Below are positions 45,151 to 53,007 of a DNA stretch of 64,000 nucleotides, piece after piece. The position numbers and the translations under genes are program-made. The DNA is from Sphingomonas sp. GC_Shp_5 (GTDB lineage Bacteria > Pseudomonadota > Alphaproteobacteria > Sphingomonadales > Sphingomonadaceae): the NCBI RefSeq assembly GCF_026540855.1, contig NZ_JALNUP010000002.1:1-64000 (forward strand), given 5' to 3'. Every line of letters starts with the position of its first letter. The stretch's first letter is position 1. The notes below the pieces were generated by a model. It ran no database searches. It was given only the letters and a program-made list of their open reading frames with translations, and was not told where the DNA came from.

Positions 45151-46320
45151 TCGCCCGCGCTATGCTGGCGGCGCTGCTGAGCGCTGCCACGGTGGCGGGC
45201 GCTGCCGAGCCGAAGCCGAGCGGATCGCCGTCGACGGCCAATTACCGGCCGATCGGTCGCGACGAGCAGGGATTGTGGGCCGAGGCGGACGAGGCGGAGC
45301 GCGAGCTCAAGACCTCCAAGCTGGTGATCCGCGAGCCGCAGGTGAACGCCTATCTGCGCCGCGTGCTGTGCCGCGAGGTGGGGGGCTGCCGGCTGCGCGA
45401 GCGTGCGGCTGTATCTGCTGCGCGTGCCGGTCAGCAACGCCAGCATGGCGCCCAATGGCGTGCTGCAGGTCTATTCAGGCTTGCTGCTGCGTATCCGCGA
45501 CGAGGCCGAACTCGCCGCGATCCTCGGCCATGAGTTCACCCATTTTGAGAACCGTCACAGCCTCGCCGGGCTGCGCAAGCAGCGCAGCGCGACAAGCTGG
45601 GGCGCCTGGCTGACGGTCGCCTCGTTCGCCGGCGACCGGCCGCGCAACTTCATGCCCGATTTCCTTACCAGCTACTTCACCTACAGCCGCGGCCAGGAGC
45701 GCGAGGCGGACCTCGGCGGGCTGCAACGGCTGAGCAGCGCCGGCTACCGGCCGATGGCCGCGAGCACGATCTGGATGCGGATGCGCGAGGAGAAGGACGC
45801 GCAGGTGCGCGGGCTCGGGGTCAGGAGCCGCAAGGACACCGATTATGGCCCGTTCGCATCGCACCCGATGGATCTGGAGCGGATGACCTATCTCGCCCGC
45901 GAAGGGCAGGGGCTGAGCACAACCGCTGCCGCGTTCGATGGCGCCGACGAGTATAGCGCCGCGCTGGCACCGATCTGGCCGATGCTGATCGACGACCAGA
46001 TCAAGCTCAACGATTTCGGCGGCAGCGATTACCTGCTGGACAATCTCGCGCACGGTAACTGGACCGGTCCGCTGCTCTATGCGCGCGGCGAACTCTATCG
46101 CACGCGCGACAAGCGCGGCGACAAGCTGACCGCCGAGGCGCTCTACCGGCAGGCGATCGTCTGCGCCGACGCCCCGGCAGCGGCCTGGCGCGGGCTCGGG
46201 CTGGTGCTGCTGCGCAACGGGCGCGTCGACGAGGGCAAGGCGATGCTGCGCACCTATCTCGCGCGCAGCCCGGACGCCGCCGATCGCGCGGTGCTCCAGG
46301 CGCTGGCGGATGGCGTATGA
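45147..46320 (+). pseudogene. secreted M48-family zinc peptidase, +1 frameshift in a G6 run
   Basis: Reading starts at GTG 45147 after AGGAG and gives a signal peptide (AMLAALLSAATVAGAAEPK), then VNAYLRRVLCREVG. At the six-G run 45380-45385 the frame is lost. With five G it would continue GAAGCASVRLYLLRVPVSNA and MAPNGVLQVYSGLLLRIRD. The zinc site HEFTHFENRH (HExxH) follows, with the third ligand in GQEREADLGGLQ, and a TPR-like C-terminal part (LTAEALYRQAIVCADAP). The rest is intact to 46320. Relatives of this BepA/LoiP-like group act on outer-membrane proteins. One G separates a full enzyme from the broken one, so a sequencing error or slippage is a serious alternative to a pseudogene. Confidence 0.8.
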
Positions 46321-46901
46321 GGATGACGCGTCCGATCGTCTGCGCGCTGGCGCTGCTGCTCGCAGTCCCCGTTGGCGCGCGATGGAAGGAGGTCGCGCCG
46401 GCGCGCATCGCCGTCGCCGGGTCGACGCTCAGCGTCACCGCCGATCCCGGCTGGAACCGCTGGACCAAGCGGCCGATCAAGAAGGCGGAAGTGTGGAGTC
46501 TCGATGGGCCGCTGCTCAACCGCCTCGACTTCTTTGCCGGCATCGCGCCTGGCGAACCGCTCGCCCGCGAGCACAACAAGAAGCGCGAGCCGCTGCCGAA
46601 GTTCAGGGCGGCGATGCGGGCGCCCGAGATCGCCGAACTGATCGAGCGCACGCTGCGCATCACCGAGAGCGCGCCGGACTTCGTCGTCGAGGCGGTGGCG
46701 CCCGCCGCCTTTGCGGGTGACCAGGGCTTTCGGCTGCGGTTCCGCTACACCAAGGGCGAGCTCGTGCGCCGCGGCGAGGCGCGCGGGCGCGTCGTCGGCG
46801 GCAAGCTGTACCTGATCACCTATGCGGCGCCCGCGCTCCATTATTTCGACACCGGCCTGTCACGCGCGACCGCGATCATGGACAGCGCCAGGATCGGGTG
46901 A
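46317..46901 (+). CDS. exported protein of unknown function, third gene of the M48 peptidase operon
   Basis: 194 residues with a signal peptide (PIVCALALLLAVPVGARW). The mature part has ADPGWNRWTKRPIKKAEVW, LDFFAGIAPGEPL and a C-terminal FRLRFRYTKGELVRRGEARG followed by GGKLYLITYAAPALHYFDTG. This looks like a small beta-rich periplasmic protein of the kind that has been noted beside M48 peptidases in sphingomonads. I cannot name the family. The start overlaps the peptidase stop by four bases (ATGA), which supports a shared complex or pathway. Confidence 0.6.
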   Translation: MRMTRPIVCALALLLAVPVGARWKEVAPARIAVAGSTLSVTADPGWNRWTKRPIKKAEVWSLDGPLLNRLDFFAGIAPGEPLAREHNKKREPLPKFRAAMRAPEIAELIERTLRITESAPDFVVEAVAPAAFAGDQGFRLRFRYTKGELVRRGEARGRVVGGKLYLITYAAPALHYFDTGLSRATAIMDSARIG

Positions 46902-46931
46902 CGGCGTCCGTGCCGTGCCATGGCAACTTAC

Positions 46932-46960
46932 CGTCATCCTGAAACAAGTTCAGCATGACG
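46932..46960. repeat. dispersed palindromic element
   Basis: CGTCATCCTGAA and TTCAGCATGACG form inverted arms with one mismatch around a short ACAAG centre. Similar 'TCATCCTGAACTTGTTTCAGGATGA' elements are common between genes in sphingomonads. It lies between the convergent peptidase operon and phosphatidylserine decarboxylase gene and may act as a two-way transcript end. Confidence 0.6.
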
Positions 46961-46995
46961 AAGGAGGAGGACCTCGTCATACCGCTGCCTCGGCA

Positions 46996-47865
46996 TCACC
47001 CGAGCATTCGCGCGATCGGTTCGCCGGCGCGGATCGCGGCACCCTCACGCAGGCCTTCGGCAAGCGCGACATTGCCCGGCACGAAGCAGATGATCGTCGA
47101 GCCATGCTCGAACCAGCCCATTTCCTCGCCCTTGGCCACCGCCACGTCGAGCGCGCGCCGCTCAGCGCCGAGCGCGCGCGCCATCGGCGCGGTGTCGACG
47201 AACCCCAGCCTGATACTCGCGACCAGGATCGCCGCGACGGGCACGAGCAGCAGCGGCAGATCGGTACCGGCGATCCGCGCCTCGATCACCGCGCGCTCGT
47301 TGCGGCAGAACAGCCGCTCGACCCGCTTCAGCGCGATCGGGTTCACGTTCCAGCAGTCGCCGGCCAGATAGGTGACGCCCTCCACCCGCAGGTCGGAGGG
47401 AGCGTGGAAGCGGTGGTACATGCCCGCGGTCAGCCGCAGCGTCACGAACCGGCCATCGCGAAAGCGGTCGACCAGCGCGGGATCTGGGATGAGGTCGCCG
47501 AGTCGGTAGGGAAAGCCCTTCACCTGATAGAGCGCGTCGCCATCGATCCGTCCGTGGGCGCCGACGATGGCGTCGCACGGGTTGGCGATCACCGCCGGAT
47601 CGGGATCGAACGCCCGCGCGCCGGGGCGCAAGCTCCGGGTGAAGCCGTCACGCAGCGACGCGAAGCAGGTGGTGCTGGCATCCGACAGGTCCGGGCGGGC
47701 GAAAAAACGCCATGCTGCCAGCGCCGGCCGCGCCACCAACGGGTGCTCGACCCGCGCGATCCGGCCCACCGCGTGGGTCGCGAGGCGGCGCGGCAAGCGG
47801 TTGGTGAGCAGGAAGTTGAGATCCTCCTGGAGCAGGATCCGCATCGCTAGGCTGCGCAGTGTCAT
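46996..47865 (-). CDS. psd: phosphatidylserine decarboxylase proenzyme
   Basis: 289 residues. FEHGSTIICFVPGN contains the Gly-Ser-Thr self-cleavage site at which Ser256 becomes the pyruvoyl group. Supporting catalytic residues are visible in PCDAIVGAHG (Asp98) and GMYHRFHAP (His151/154). The N-terminal LLQEDLNFLLTNRLPRR is typical of the bacterial membrane-bound enzyme. It makes phosphatidylethanolamine from phosphatidylserine. ATG 47844 is an alternative start. The divergent aminotransferase gene starts only 32 bases away, so promoters overlap. A methyltransferase of the PmtA type, which uses phosphatidylethanolamine, lies 3 kb away. Confidence 0.92.
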   Translation of the reverse strand: MTLRSLAMRILLQEDLNFLLTNRLPRRLATHAVGRIARVEHPLVARPALAAWRFFARPDLSDASTTCFASLRDGFTRSLRPGARAFDPDPAVIANPCDAIVGAHGRIDGDALYQVKGFPYRLGDLIPDPALVDRFRDGRFVTLRLTAGMYHRFHAPSDLRVEGVTYLAGDCWNVNPIALKRVERLFCRNERAVIEARIAGTDLPLLLVPVAAILVASIRLGFVDTAPMARALGAERRALDVAVAKGEEMGWFEHGSTIICFVPGNVALAEGLREGAAIRAGEPIARMLG

Positions 47866-47897
47866 GGCCGTGTCACCACCCTTGTGTGTAAGGCAGC

Positions 47898-49559
47898 ATG
47901 CTGCCGCTTCTTGCCGGGACCGCCGCCGCCGCCGCGGGTCTGTTCACCCTCACGAAAGCCCGCCAACGGCTCGCGCTGTCCCAGGCCAAACACGCCTCGC
48001 TGGGTGGCCATGTGCGCCTGGCCAAGCGGATCGCGGGGCAGATCCCGGCGCTGGTCTATGGCCCGGACCGCTTCTTCCGGATCGACGATGCACCCGCCGA
48101 GATTGCGGCCGACCGCGCCGCGGGGTTCGAACGGCTCGGCGAGCTCTACGCGTCCCGTTTCCCGCAAACGCTGGCGCTGACCCGCGAGACGCGCGAGGGC
48201 CTGTCCGACCTCCAGTTCACCGGCAGCTACCGCGTACCGTTCCCGTTCAGCCGGCGGGTGCGCGAGACGCTCGGCACCGGCGCGTTCGTGCAGCGCTCCG
48301 AGGGGCCGATCGTGATCGATCTCGACGGCAACCGGCTGATCGATCTCACCGGCTCCTATGGCGTCAACCTGTTCGGCTATGAGTTCTACAAGCAGACCAT
48401 TGCCGAGGGCGCGGCGACCGTCGCCGATCTCGGCCCGGTGCTCGGCGCCTATCATCCGGTGGTCGCCGACAATGTCGCCCGCCTGCGCGCGCTGACCGGG
48501 CTCGACGAGGTCTCGTTCCACATGTCGGGCACCGAGGCGGTGATGCAGGCGGTGCGGCTCGCGCGCTACCACACCCGCCGGCCGCGCATCGTCCGCTTCG
48601 CCGGCGCCTATCACGGCTGGTGGGGCGAGGTGCAGCCGGGGATCGGCAATCCCGTGCCCGCGGACCGCACGCTGACGCTTGCCGAGATGAGCGACAAGAC
48701 GCTCGCCGTGCTCGCCCGGCGCAAGGACATCGCCTGCGTGCTGGTCAACCCGCTCCAGGCCCTGCACCCCAATGCCGGTGCGCCGTCGGACAACCAGCTG
48801 GTCGACAGCAACCGTCGGGCCGAAGCGGTGACCGACGATTATCGCGCCTGGCTGCAGCGCTTGGCTGCAGTGTGTCGCGCCAACGGCATCGTGCTGATCA
48901 TCGACGACGTGTTCATGGGCTTCCGCCTCGCGCCCGGCGGCGCCGCGGAATATTTCGGCGTGCAGCCCGATCTCGTCACCTTTGGCAAGACGCTCGGCGG
49001 CGGCCTCCCGGTGGGGGTGGTCTGCGGCCGGGCGGAGCTGATGAAGCGCTGGCGCGACGATCGCCCGCTCGACATCTGCTTTGCGCGCGGCACCTTCAAT
49101 GCCCACCCTTATGTAATGGGGGCGATGAACGCCTTCCTGCGCCGGCTCGATACCCCGGCCGTTGCCGCCCTGTACGATGGGCTCGACGAGCGCTGGAACG
49201 CGCGCGCAGCGCAGATGAACGCGGCGCTCGAGGCGGCAGATCTGCCGCTGCGCGTCGCCAACCTCCAGTCGATCTGGACGATGCTCTACACCCGCCCCTC
49301 GGCGTATAACTGGATGCTGCAATATTACCTCCGCGCCGAGGGGCTGTCGCTGAGCTGGGTCGGCACCGGGCGGCTGATCTTCAGCCTCGACATCGACGAT
49401 GCGCTGTTCGCCGACATCGTCCGCCGCGTCGTCGCCGCGGCAACGGCGATGCGCGCCGACGGTTGGTGGTGGGCGACACCGGCGCTCACCGACAAGGCGA
49501 TCCGGCGGCGGCTGCTGCGCGAGGCGCTGCGGATGCGGCTCGGCCGCGGGGTGCGCTGA
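47898..49559 (+). CDS. membrane-associated class III (PLP) aminotransferase, glutamate-1-semialdehyde-aminomutase-like
   Basis: 553 residues, about 120 more than a plain class III enzyme. The extra N-terminal part starts with a hydrophobic stretch (LLAGTAAAAAGLFTLTKARQ) that may anchor it. The core shows HMSGTEAVMQAVRLARYHT, IVRFAGAYHGWWGEVQPGIG, IVLIIDDVFMGFRLAPGG and TFGKTLGGGLPVG, with PLP-binding Lys364. The motif set is closest to glutamate-1-semialdehyde aminomutases, but a haem role is unlikely with this N-terminus. It is divergent from psd by 32 bases and convergent with a small membrane protein gene, inside a lipid gene group, which suggests an amino-group step on a lipid or lipid headgroup. 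Confidence 0.8.
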   Translation: MLPLLAGTAAAAAGLFTLTKARQRLALSQAKHASLGGHVRLAKRIAGQIPALVYGPDRFFRIDDAPAEIAADRAAGFERLGELYASRFPQTLALTRETREGLSDLQFTGSYRVPFPFSRRVRETLGTGAFVQRSEGPIVIDLDGNRLIDLTGSYGVNLFGYEFYKQTIAEGAATVADLGPVLGAYHPVVADNVARLRALTGLDEVSFHMSGTEAVMQAVRLARYHTRRPRIVRFAGAYHGWWGEVQPGIGNPVPADRTLTLAEMSDKTLAVLARRKDIACVLVNPLQALHPNAGAPSDNQLVDSNRRAEAVTDDYRAWLQRLAAVCRANGIVLIIDDVFMGFRLAPGGAAEYFGVQPDLVTFGKTLGGGLPVGVVCGRAELMKRWRDDRPLDICFARGTFNAHPYVMGAMNAFLRRLDTPAVAALYDGLDERWNARAAQMNAALEAADLPLRVANLQSIWTMLYTRPSAYNWMLQYYLRAEGLSLSWVGTGRLIFSLDIDDALFADIVRRVVAAATAMRADGWWWATPALTDKAIRRRLLREALRMRLGRGVR

Positions 49560-49571
49560 TCAAGCGCCCGA

Positions 49572-50175
49572 TCAGGCGGCCGCGGCGTCCGGATGATCCA
49601 TCCGCTCGCCCTTGAGCAGCCGCTTGGGCGCGCTCTTGTAGAGGTTGAAGTCGTTGAACGGGTCGGTGAGGATCTTGGTCGCCCACACCAGCCCGGTTCC
49701 GACATCGCGCAGGAAGAATAGCTGGATCGAGCGAAACGCGATCGCGCCGGCGCCGAGGATCAGCCAGCCGATGCCGACATGGCGCAGATAACCCTCCACG
49801 CCATGCGGGTGCGCGAGGGTGCCGAACAGCGTCGGCGTGATCAGCAGGCCCACCGGAATCAGCGCCCACAGGCTCATCAGCACCACCTTGGAACAGATTG
49901 TAGCCGACCTTGATCTCTTCCTTGTGATCGTGGGCCGCGTGGTTGACGTGGTCATAGCCCTTGGGCTCGAAGAAGAAGTGGCCGGCCTGGCGGCTGGTCA
50001 TCGCCACGCCCCAGGCGAGCAGGCTGGCGATCGCCGGGTCGGCGAACAGCAGCACATAAGCGGTGAGGAAGGTGCAGGCGCTGACGAAGTGCAGGCTCTG
50101 GTTGACCAGGCTGTGGTGGTAATAGCGGTGGTCGTCCCAGCGCTGTTCGGCGAGTTGTGCACGGAAACCGGTCAT
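49572..50175 (-). pseudogene. small multi-pass membrane protein with Mpo1/DUF962-like histidine pattern, +1 frameshift
   Basis: From ATG 50175 the frame reads DDHRYYHHSLVNQSLHFVSA, then TSRQAGHFFFEPKGYDHVNH and EEIKVGYNLF. Near 49890 one extra C destroys the frame; skipping it gives KVVLMSLWALIPVGLLI, YLRHVGIGWLILGAGAIAFR and LTDPFNDFNLYKSAPKRLL to the stop at 49572. Together that is about 200 residues with four or so membrane segments. The His-rich HHSxxNQSLH ... GHFFFEP pattern is reminiscent of Mpo1/DUF962 2-hydroxy-fatty-acid dioxygenases and other di-iron lipid enzymes, but I am not certain of the family. The start overlaps the end of pmtA by four bases. Confidence 0.6.
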
Positions 50176-50834
50176 CGGCTACAGTCCTCGGAAGCGTGGA
50201 GCTTGGCGATACGCACGAGCGAAAAATGACCGAGCGGCGGGATCGGCCGCTGCTCGACGAGCACGACATCGTCGCGCGAGGCGATCCAGTCGGTGTACAG
50301 GCTGAAGGGAAAATCGGTGCGGAAGCCGAGCCGGCTCGTCACCGGCATCAGCGCCTTCTCGATCCCGCCGCGCAAGCCGCCGGCGGCGCTGACCCGGGTG
50401 GTGACGATGATCTCGCCACCGGGCCGGCATACCCGCGCGAACTCGTCGAGCGCGCGGCTGGGGTTGGGCACCGCCGAGACGACATATTGCGCGACGACGA
50501 CATCGAACGAGGCGTCTGCGTAAGTGAGCGCCTCGGCATCGCCGACTTCCACCGCCTCGACATTGTCGAGCCGGTGCTGGCGGACGCGGGCGCGCGCCTT
50601 GTCGAGCATCGACTCCGACAGGTCGATGCCGATCAGCCGGCTGGTGTTGGCATAGCCCGGCAGCGAGATGCCGGTGCCGACGCCGACCTCGAGGATCCTC
50701 CCGCCGATGCGATCGGCCGCCTGCACCGCCGCCGAGCGGCCCTGGCGGAAGACGGGGCCGAACACGAGATCGTAGATCGGGGCCCAGCGGTCATAAGCGC
50801 GGGCGACCCCGGCGGTGTTCATCACCAAATCCAT
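50172..50834 (-). CDS. pmtA: phosphatidylethanolamine N-methyltransferase (PmtA-like)
   Basis: 220 residues of the class I SAM-methyltransferase fold. RWAPIYDLVFGPVFRQGR is a strong signature of Rhodobacter-type PmtA. ILEVGVGTGISLPGYAN is motif I, GIDLSESMLDKARARV motif II and DVVVAQYVVSAVPNP motif IV. It methylates phosphatidylethanolamine step by step to phosphatidylcholine at the cytoplasmic membrane. The start may be ATG 50834 or 50822. The downstream membrane-protein gene overlaps it by four bases. With psd in the same cluster, the last two steps of phosphatidylcholine formation from phosphatidylserine are covered. Confidence 0.85.
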   Translation of the reverse strand: MDLVMNTAGVARAYDRWAPIYDLVFGPVFRQGRSAAVQAADRIGGRILEVGVGTGISLPGYANTSRLIGIDLSESMLDKARARVRQHRLDNVEAVEVGDAEALTYADASFDVVVAQYVVSAVPNPSRALDEFARVCRPGGEIIVTTRVSAAGGLRGGIEKALMPVTSRLGFRTDFPFSLYTDWIASRDDVVLVEQRPIPPLGHFSLVRIAKLHASEDCSR

Positions 50835-51066
50835 CAGCCGCTCATGCTCCCCATCGCGGACATCCTGCCGCCATGCTCTCGCAGAGATGCGTGACAGATG
50901 AGGGACGAACGCGTGTCAGTATCGCGACGGCGGGCACGGTGATGTCACGGCATGATGCGCGAACCGGCATCATCGCTTGCCAGAGCGACAGCGATCAAAC
51001 TCCGCACGGCGCACCGCAGGCCGCGCAAAGCTCGCGGCCGCTGCTTTGACCCGCTACGGCGGCGGC

Positions 51067-52059
51067 ATGGCACGCAATCCTTACTATCAAGGCCCGCCGA
51101 GCGACCATTTCGACGGCACCCGCTTCTTCAACCCCGGCCAGCCCTCCACCGATCGCGGCCTGCGCGCGGTGCTGCGGTGGAAGCTGGCCGGCGCCGCCCA
51201 GCGCTGGCCCGCGGCGGTGGCGGTCACGCCCGCGCGGCCGGCGCAGCGGGTCGATGGCCTGCGGGTCACCATGGTCGGTCATGCCTCGCTGCTGATCCAG
51301 GCGGCGGGGGTCAACATCCTCACCGATCCGGTGTGGTCGCCGCGCGCGAGCCCGTTCCGTGCCGTCGGCCCCAAGCGCGTCACCGCGCCGGGCATCGCGT
51401 TCGACGATCTCCCGCGGATCGATGCGGTGCTGCTCAGCCACGGCCATTACGATCATCTCGACCTCGCGACGCTGCGCCGGCTGCACGATCGCGATGCCCC
51501 GCTGATGGCGATGCCGCTCGGCAATGACGCGATCGTGCGCAAGGCGATTCCCCAGGCCCGCTGCGTCAGCGGCGACTGGTGGGACCGGCTGCCGCTGGCT
51601 GAGGGTATCGCGACCACGCTCACCCCCGCTTATCATTGGTCGAACCGCTGGCCGAGCGACGCGCGGATGATGCTGTGGAGCGGCCATTATCTCGACACGC
51701 CGGCGGGATCGATCTGGTTCGTCGGCGATACCGGCTATGGTGACGGCCGCATCTTTGCCGAGGTCCGCGAGCGGCTGGGATCGCCGGATGCCGCGCTGAT
51801 CCCGATCGGCGCCTATGAGCCGCGCTGGTTCATGGCGGCGCAGCATGTCGATCCGGCCGAAGCGGTGCGGATCATGACCGATGTCGATGCCGGCTGGGCG
51901 CTCGGCATCCACTGGGGTACCTTCCAGCTCACCGACGAAGCCCGCGAGGCGCCGCGCGACGGGTTGGTGGCCGCCGTCGCCGCGAGCGGCCTGGCGCCGG
52001 ACCGCTTCGTCGCCGCCGAGGTCGGCGGGGTCTACGACCTCACGCGCCGGAGCCGTTGA
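51067..52059 (+). CDS. metallo-beta-lactamase-fold hydrolase, NAPE-PLD-like
   Basis: 330 residues. MARNPYYQGPPSDHFDGTRF with the FNPGQP segment is the typical start of the bacterial N-acyl-phosphatidylethanolamine phospholipase D-like group. LSHGHYDHLDLATLRRL gives the metal ligands His125, His127, Asp129 and His130. WFVGDTGYGDG and LGIHWGTFQLTDEA provide the later Asp and His. There is no signal peptide. Human NAPE-PLD releases N-acylethanolamines from N-acyl-phosphatidylethanolamine; bacterial relatives are less studied and may act on other phosphodiesters. It sits 232 bases from the PmtA-like gene, divergent, which fits a lipid role. Confidence 0.8.
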   Translation: MARNPYYQGPPSDHFDGTRFFNPGQPSTDRGLRAVLRWKLAGAAQRWPAAVAVTPARPAQRVDGLRVTMVGHASLLIQAAGVNILTDPVWSPRASPFRAVGPKRVTAPGIAFDDLPRIDAVLLSHGHYDHLDLATLRRLHDRDAPLMAMPLGNDAIVRKAIPQARCVSGDWWDRLPLAEGIATTLTPAYHWSNRWPSDARMMLWSGHYLDTPAGSIWFVGDTGYGDGRIFAEVRERLGSPDAALIPIGAYEPRWFMAAQHVDPAEAVRIMTDVDAGWALGIHWGTFQLTDEAREAPRDGLVAAVAASGLAPDRFVAAEVGGVYDLTRRSR

Positions 52060-52070
52060 GCCAAGGTCGC

Positions 52071-52901
52071 CTACAGCATTTCGAGCGGGACGGGCGCCGA
52101 CGGCGGCGGAAAGGCCTGGTCGAGCCGGGCAAGGTCCTCGGCGGTCAGCACCAGATCGGCCGCTGCCCGATTGTCGCGGACATGCGCGGCGGTGCCGGCC
52201 TTGGGGATCGCGATGACGCCGTCGCGCGCGAGCAGCCAGGCGAGTGCGACCTGCGCCGGCGTCGCGCCACGATCCGCGGCAATCTCGCCGAGCGCCTTGT
52301 CGCCGACCAGCCGGCCCTGCTCGATCGGGCTATAGGCCATCAGCGGCATGCCGTGGTCGGCGAGCCACGGCGCCAGATCGTGCTCGGGCCCACGCCGGCT
52401 GAGGTTGTAGAGGATCTGGTCGGTCGCGCAGGCGCCGCCGCCGCTTGCGACCAGCTCGGCCATGTCGTCGGTGTCGAGGTTGCTGACGCCCCACCGCAGG
52501 ATCTTCCCCGCGGCGACCAGCGCTTCCATCGCCTCCACCGTCTCGGCAAGCGGTACCCGTCCGCGCCAGTGGAGCAGATACAGATCGAACCGATCGGTGC
52601 CGAGCCGGGCGAGGCTCGCCTCGCAGGCCTGCGCCAGCCGCGCGCGCGAAGCGTTTTGCGGATAGGCCTTGCTGACGAGGAACACGGCATCGCGCCGGCC
52701 GGCGATCGCCTCGCCCACCAGCCGTTCGGATTCGCCGTCGGCATACATTTCGGCGGTGTCGATCAGGGTGAGGCCGAGGTCGATGCCCGCGCGCAGCGCG
52801 GCGATCTCGTCGGCGCGGCGCGAAGGCTGCTCGGCCATCATCCAGCTGCCCTGGCCAAGCGCAGGCACCGTGGCGCCATCGGGAAAACGGATCATCTTCA
52901 T
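52071..52901 (-). CDS. aldo/keto reductase, intact
   Basis: 276 residues with the complete catalytic set: Asp48 and Tyr53 in LIDTAEMYADGESERLVG, Lys78 in VFLVSKAYP and His111 in LYLLHWRGRVP. ILRWGVSNLDTDDMAELV and AIPKAGTAAHVRDN supply the substrate and NADPH sites. It is a cytoplasmic NADPH-dependent carbonyl reductase of the YeaE/AKR type; the substrate is unknown. It is convergent with the NAPE-PLD-like gene (11-base gap). A contrast to the two broken reductases at 5.3-6.4 kb. Confidence 0.9.
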   Translation of the reverse strand: MKMIRFPDGATVPALGQGSWMMAEQPSRRADEIAALRAGIDLGLTLIDTAEMYADGESERLVGEAIAGRRDAVFLVSKAYPQNASRARLAQACEASLARLGTDRFDLYLLHWRGRVPLAETVEAMEALVAAGKILRWGVSNLDTDDMAELVASGGGACATDQILYNLSRRGPEHDLAPWLADHGMPLMAYSPIEQGRLVGDKALGEIAADRGATPAQVALAWLLARDGVIAIPKAGTAAHVRDNRAAADLVLTAEDLARLDQAFPPPSAPVPLEML

Positions 52902-53007
52902 CGCCGGTCAACGCCGAGAGCGGCGCTTTGGATCATTCCCACACCGCAGCTTCATTCGCCGCGCCGTTAGGCTATGGTCGCGCCAACAGGGGCGGGGGAG
53001 ACGCTGC

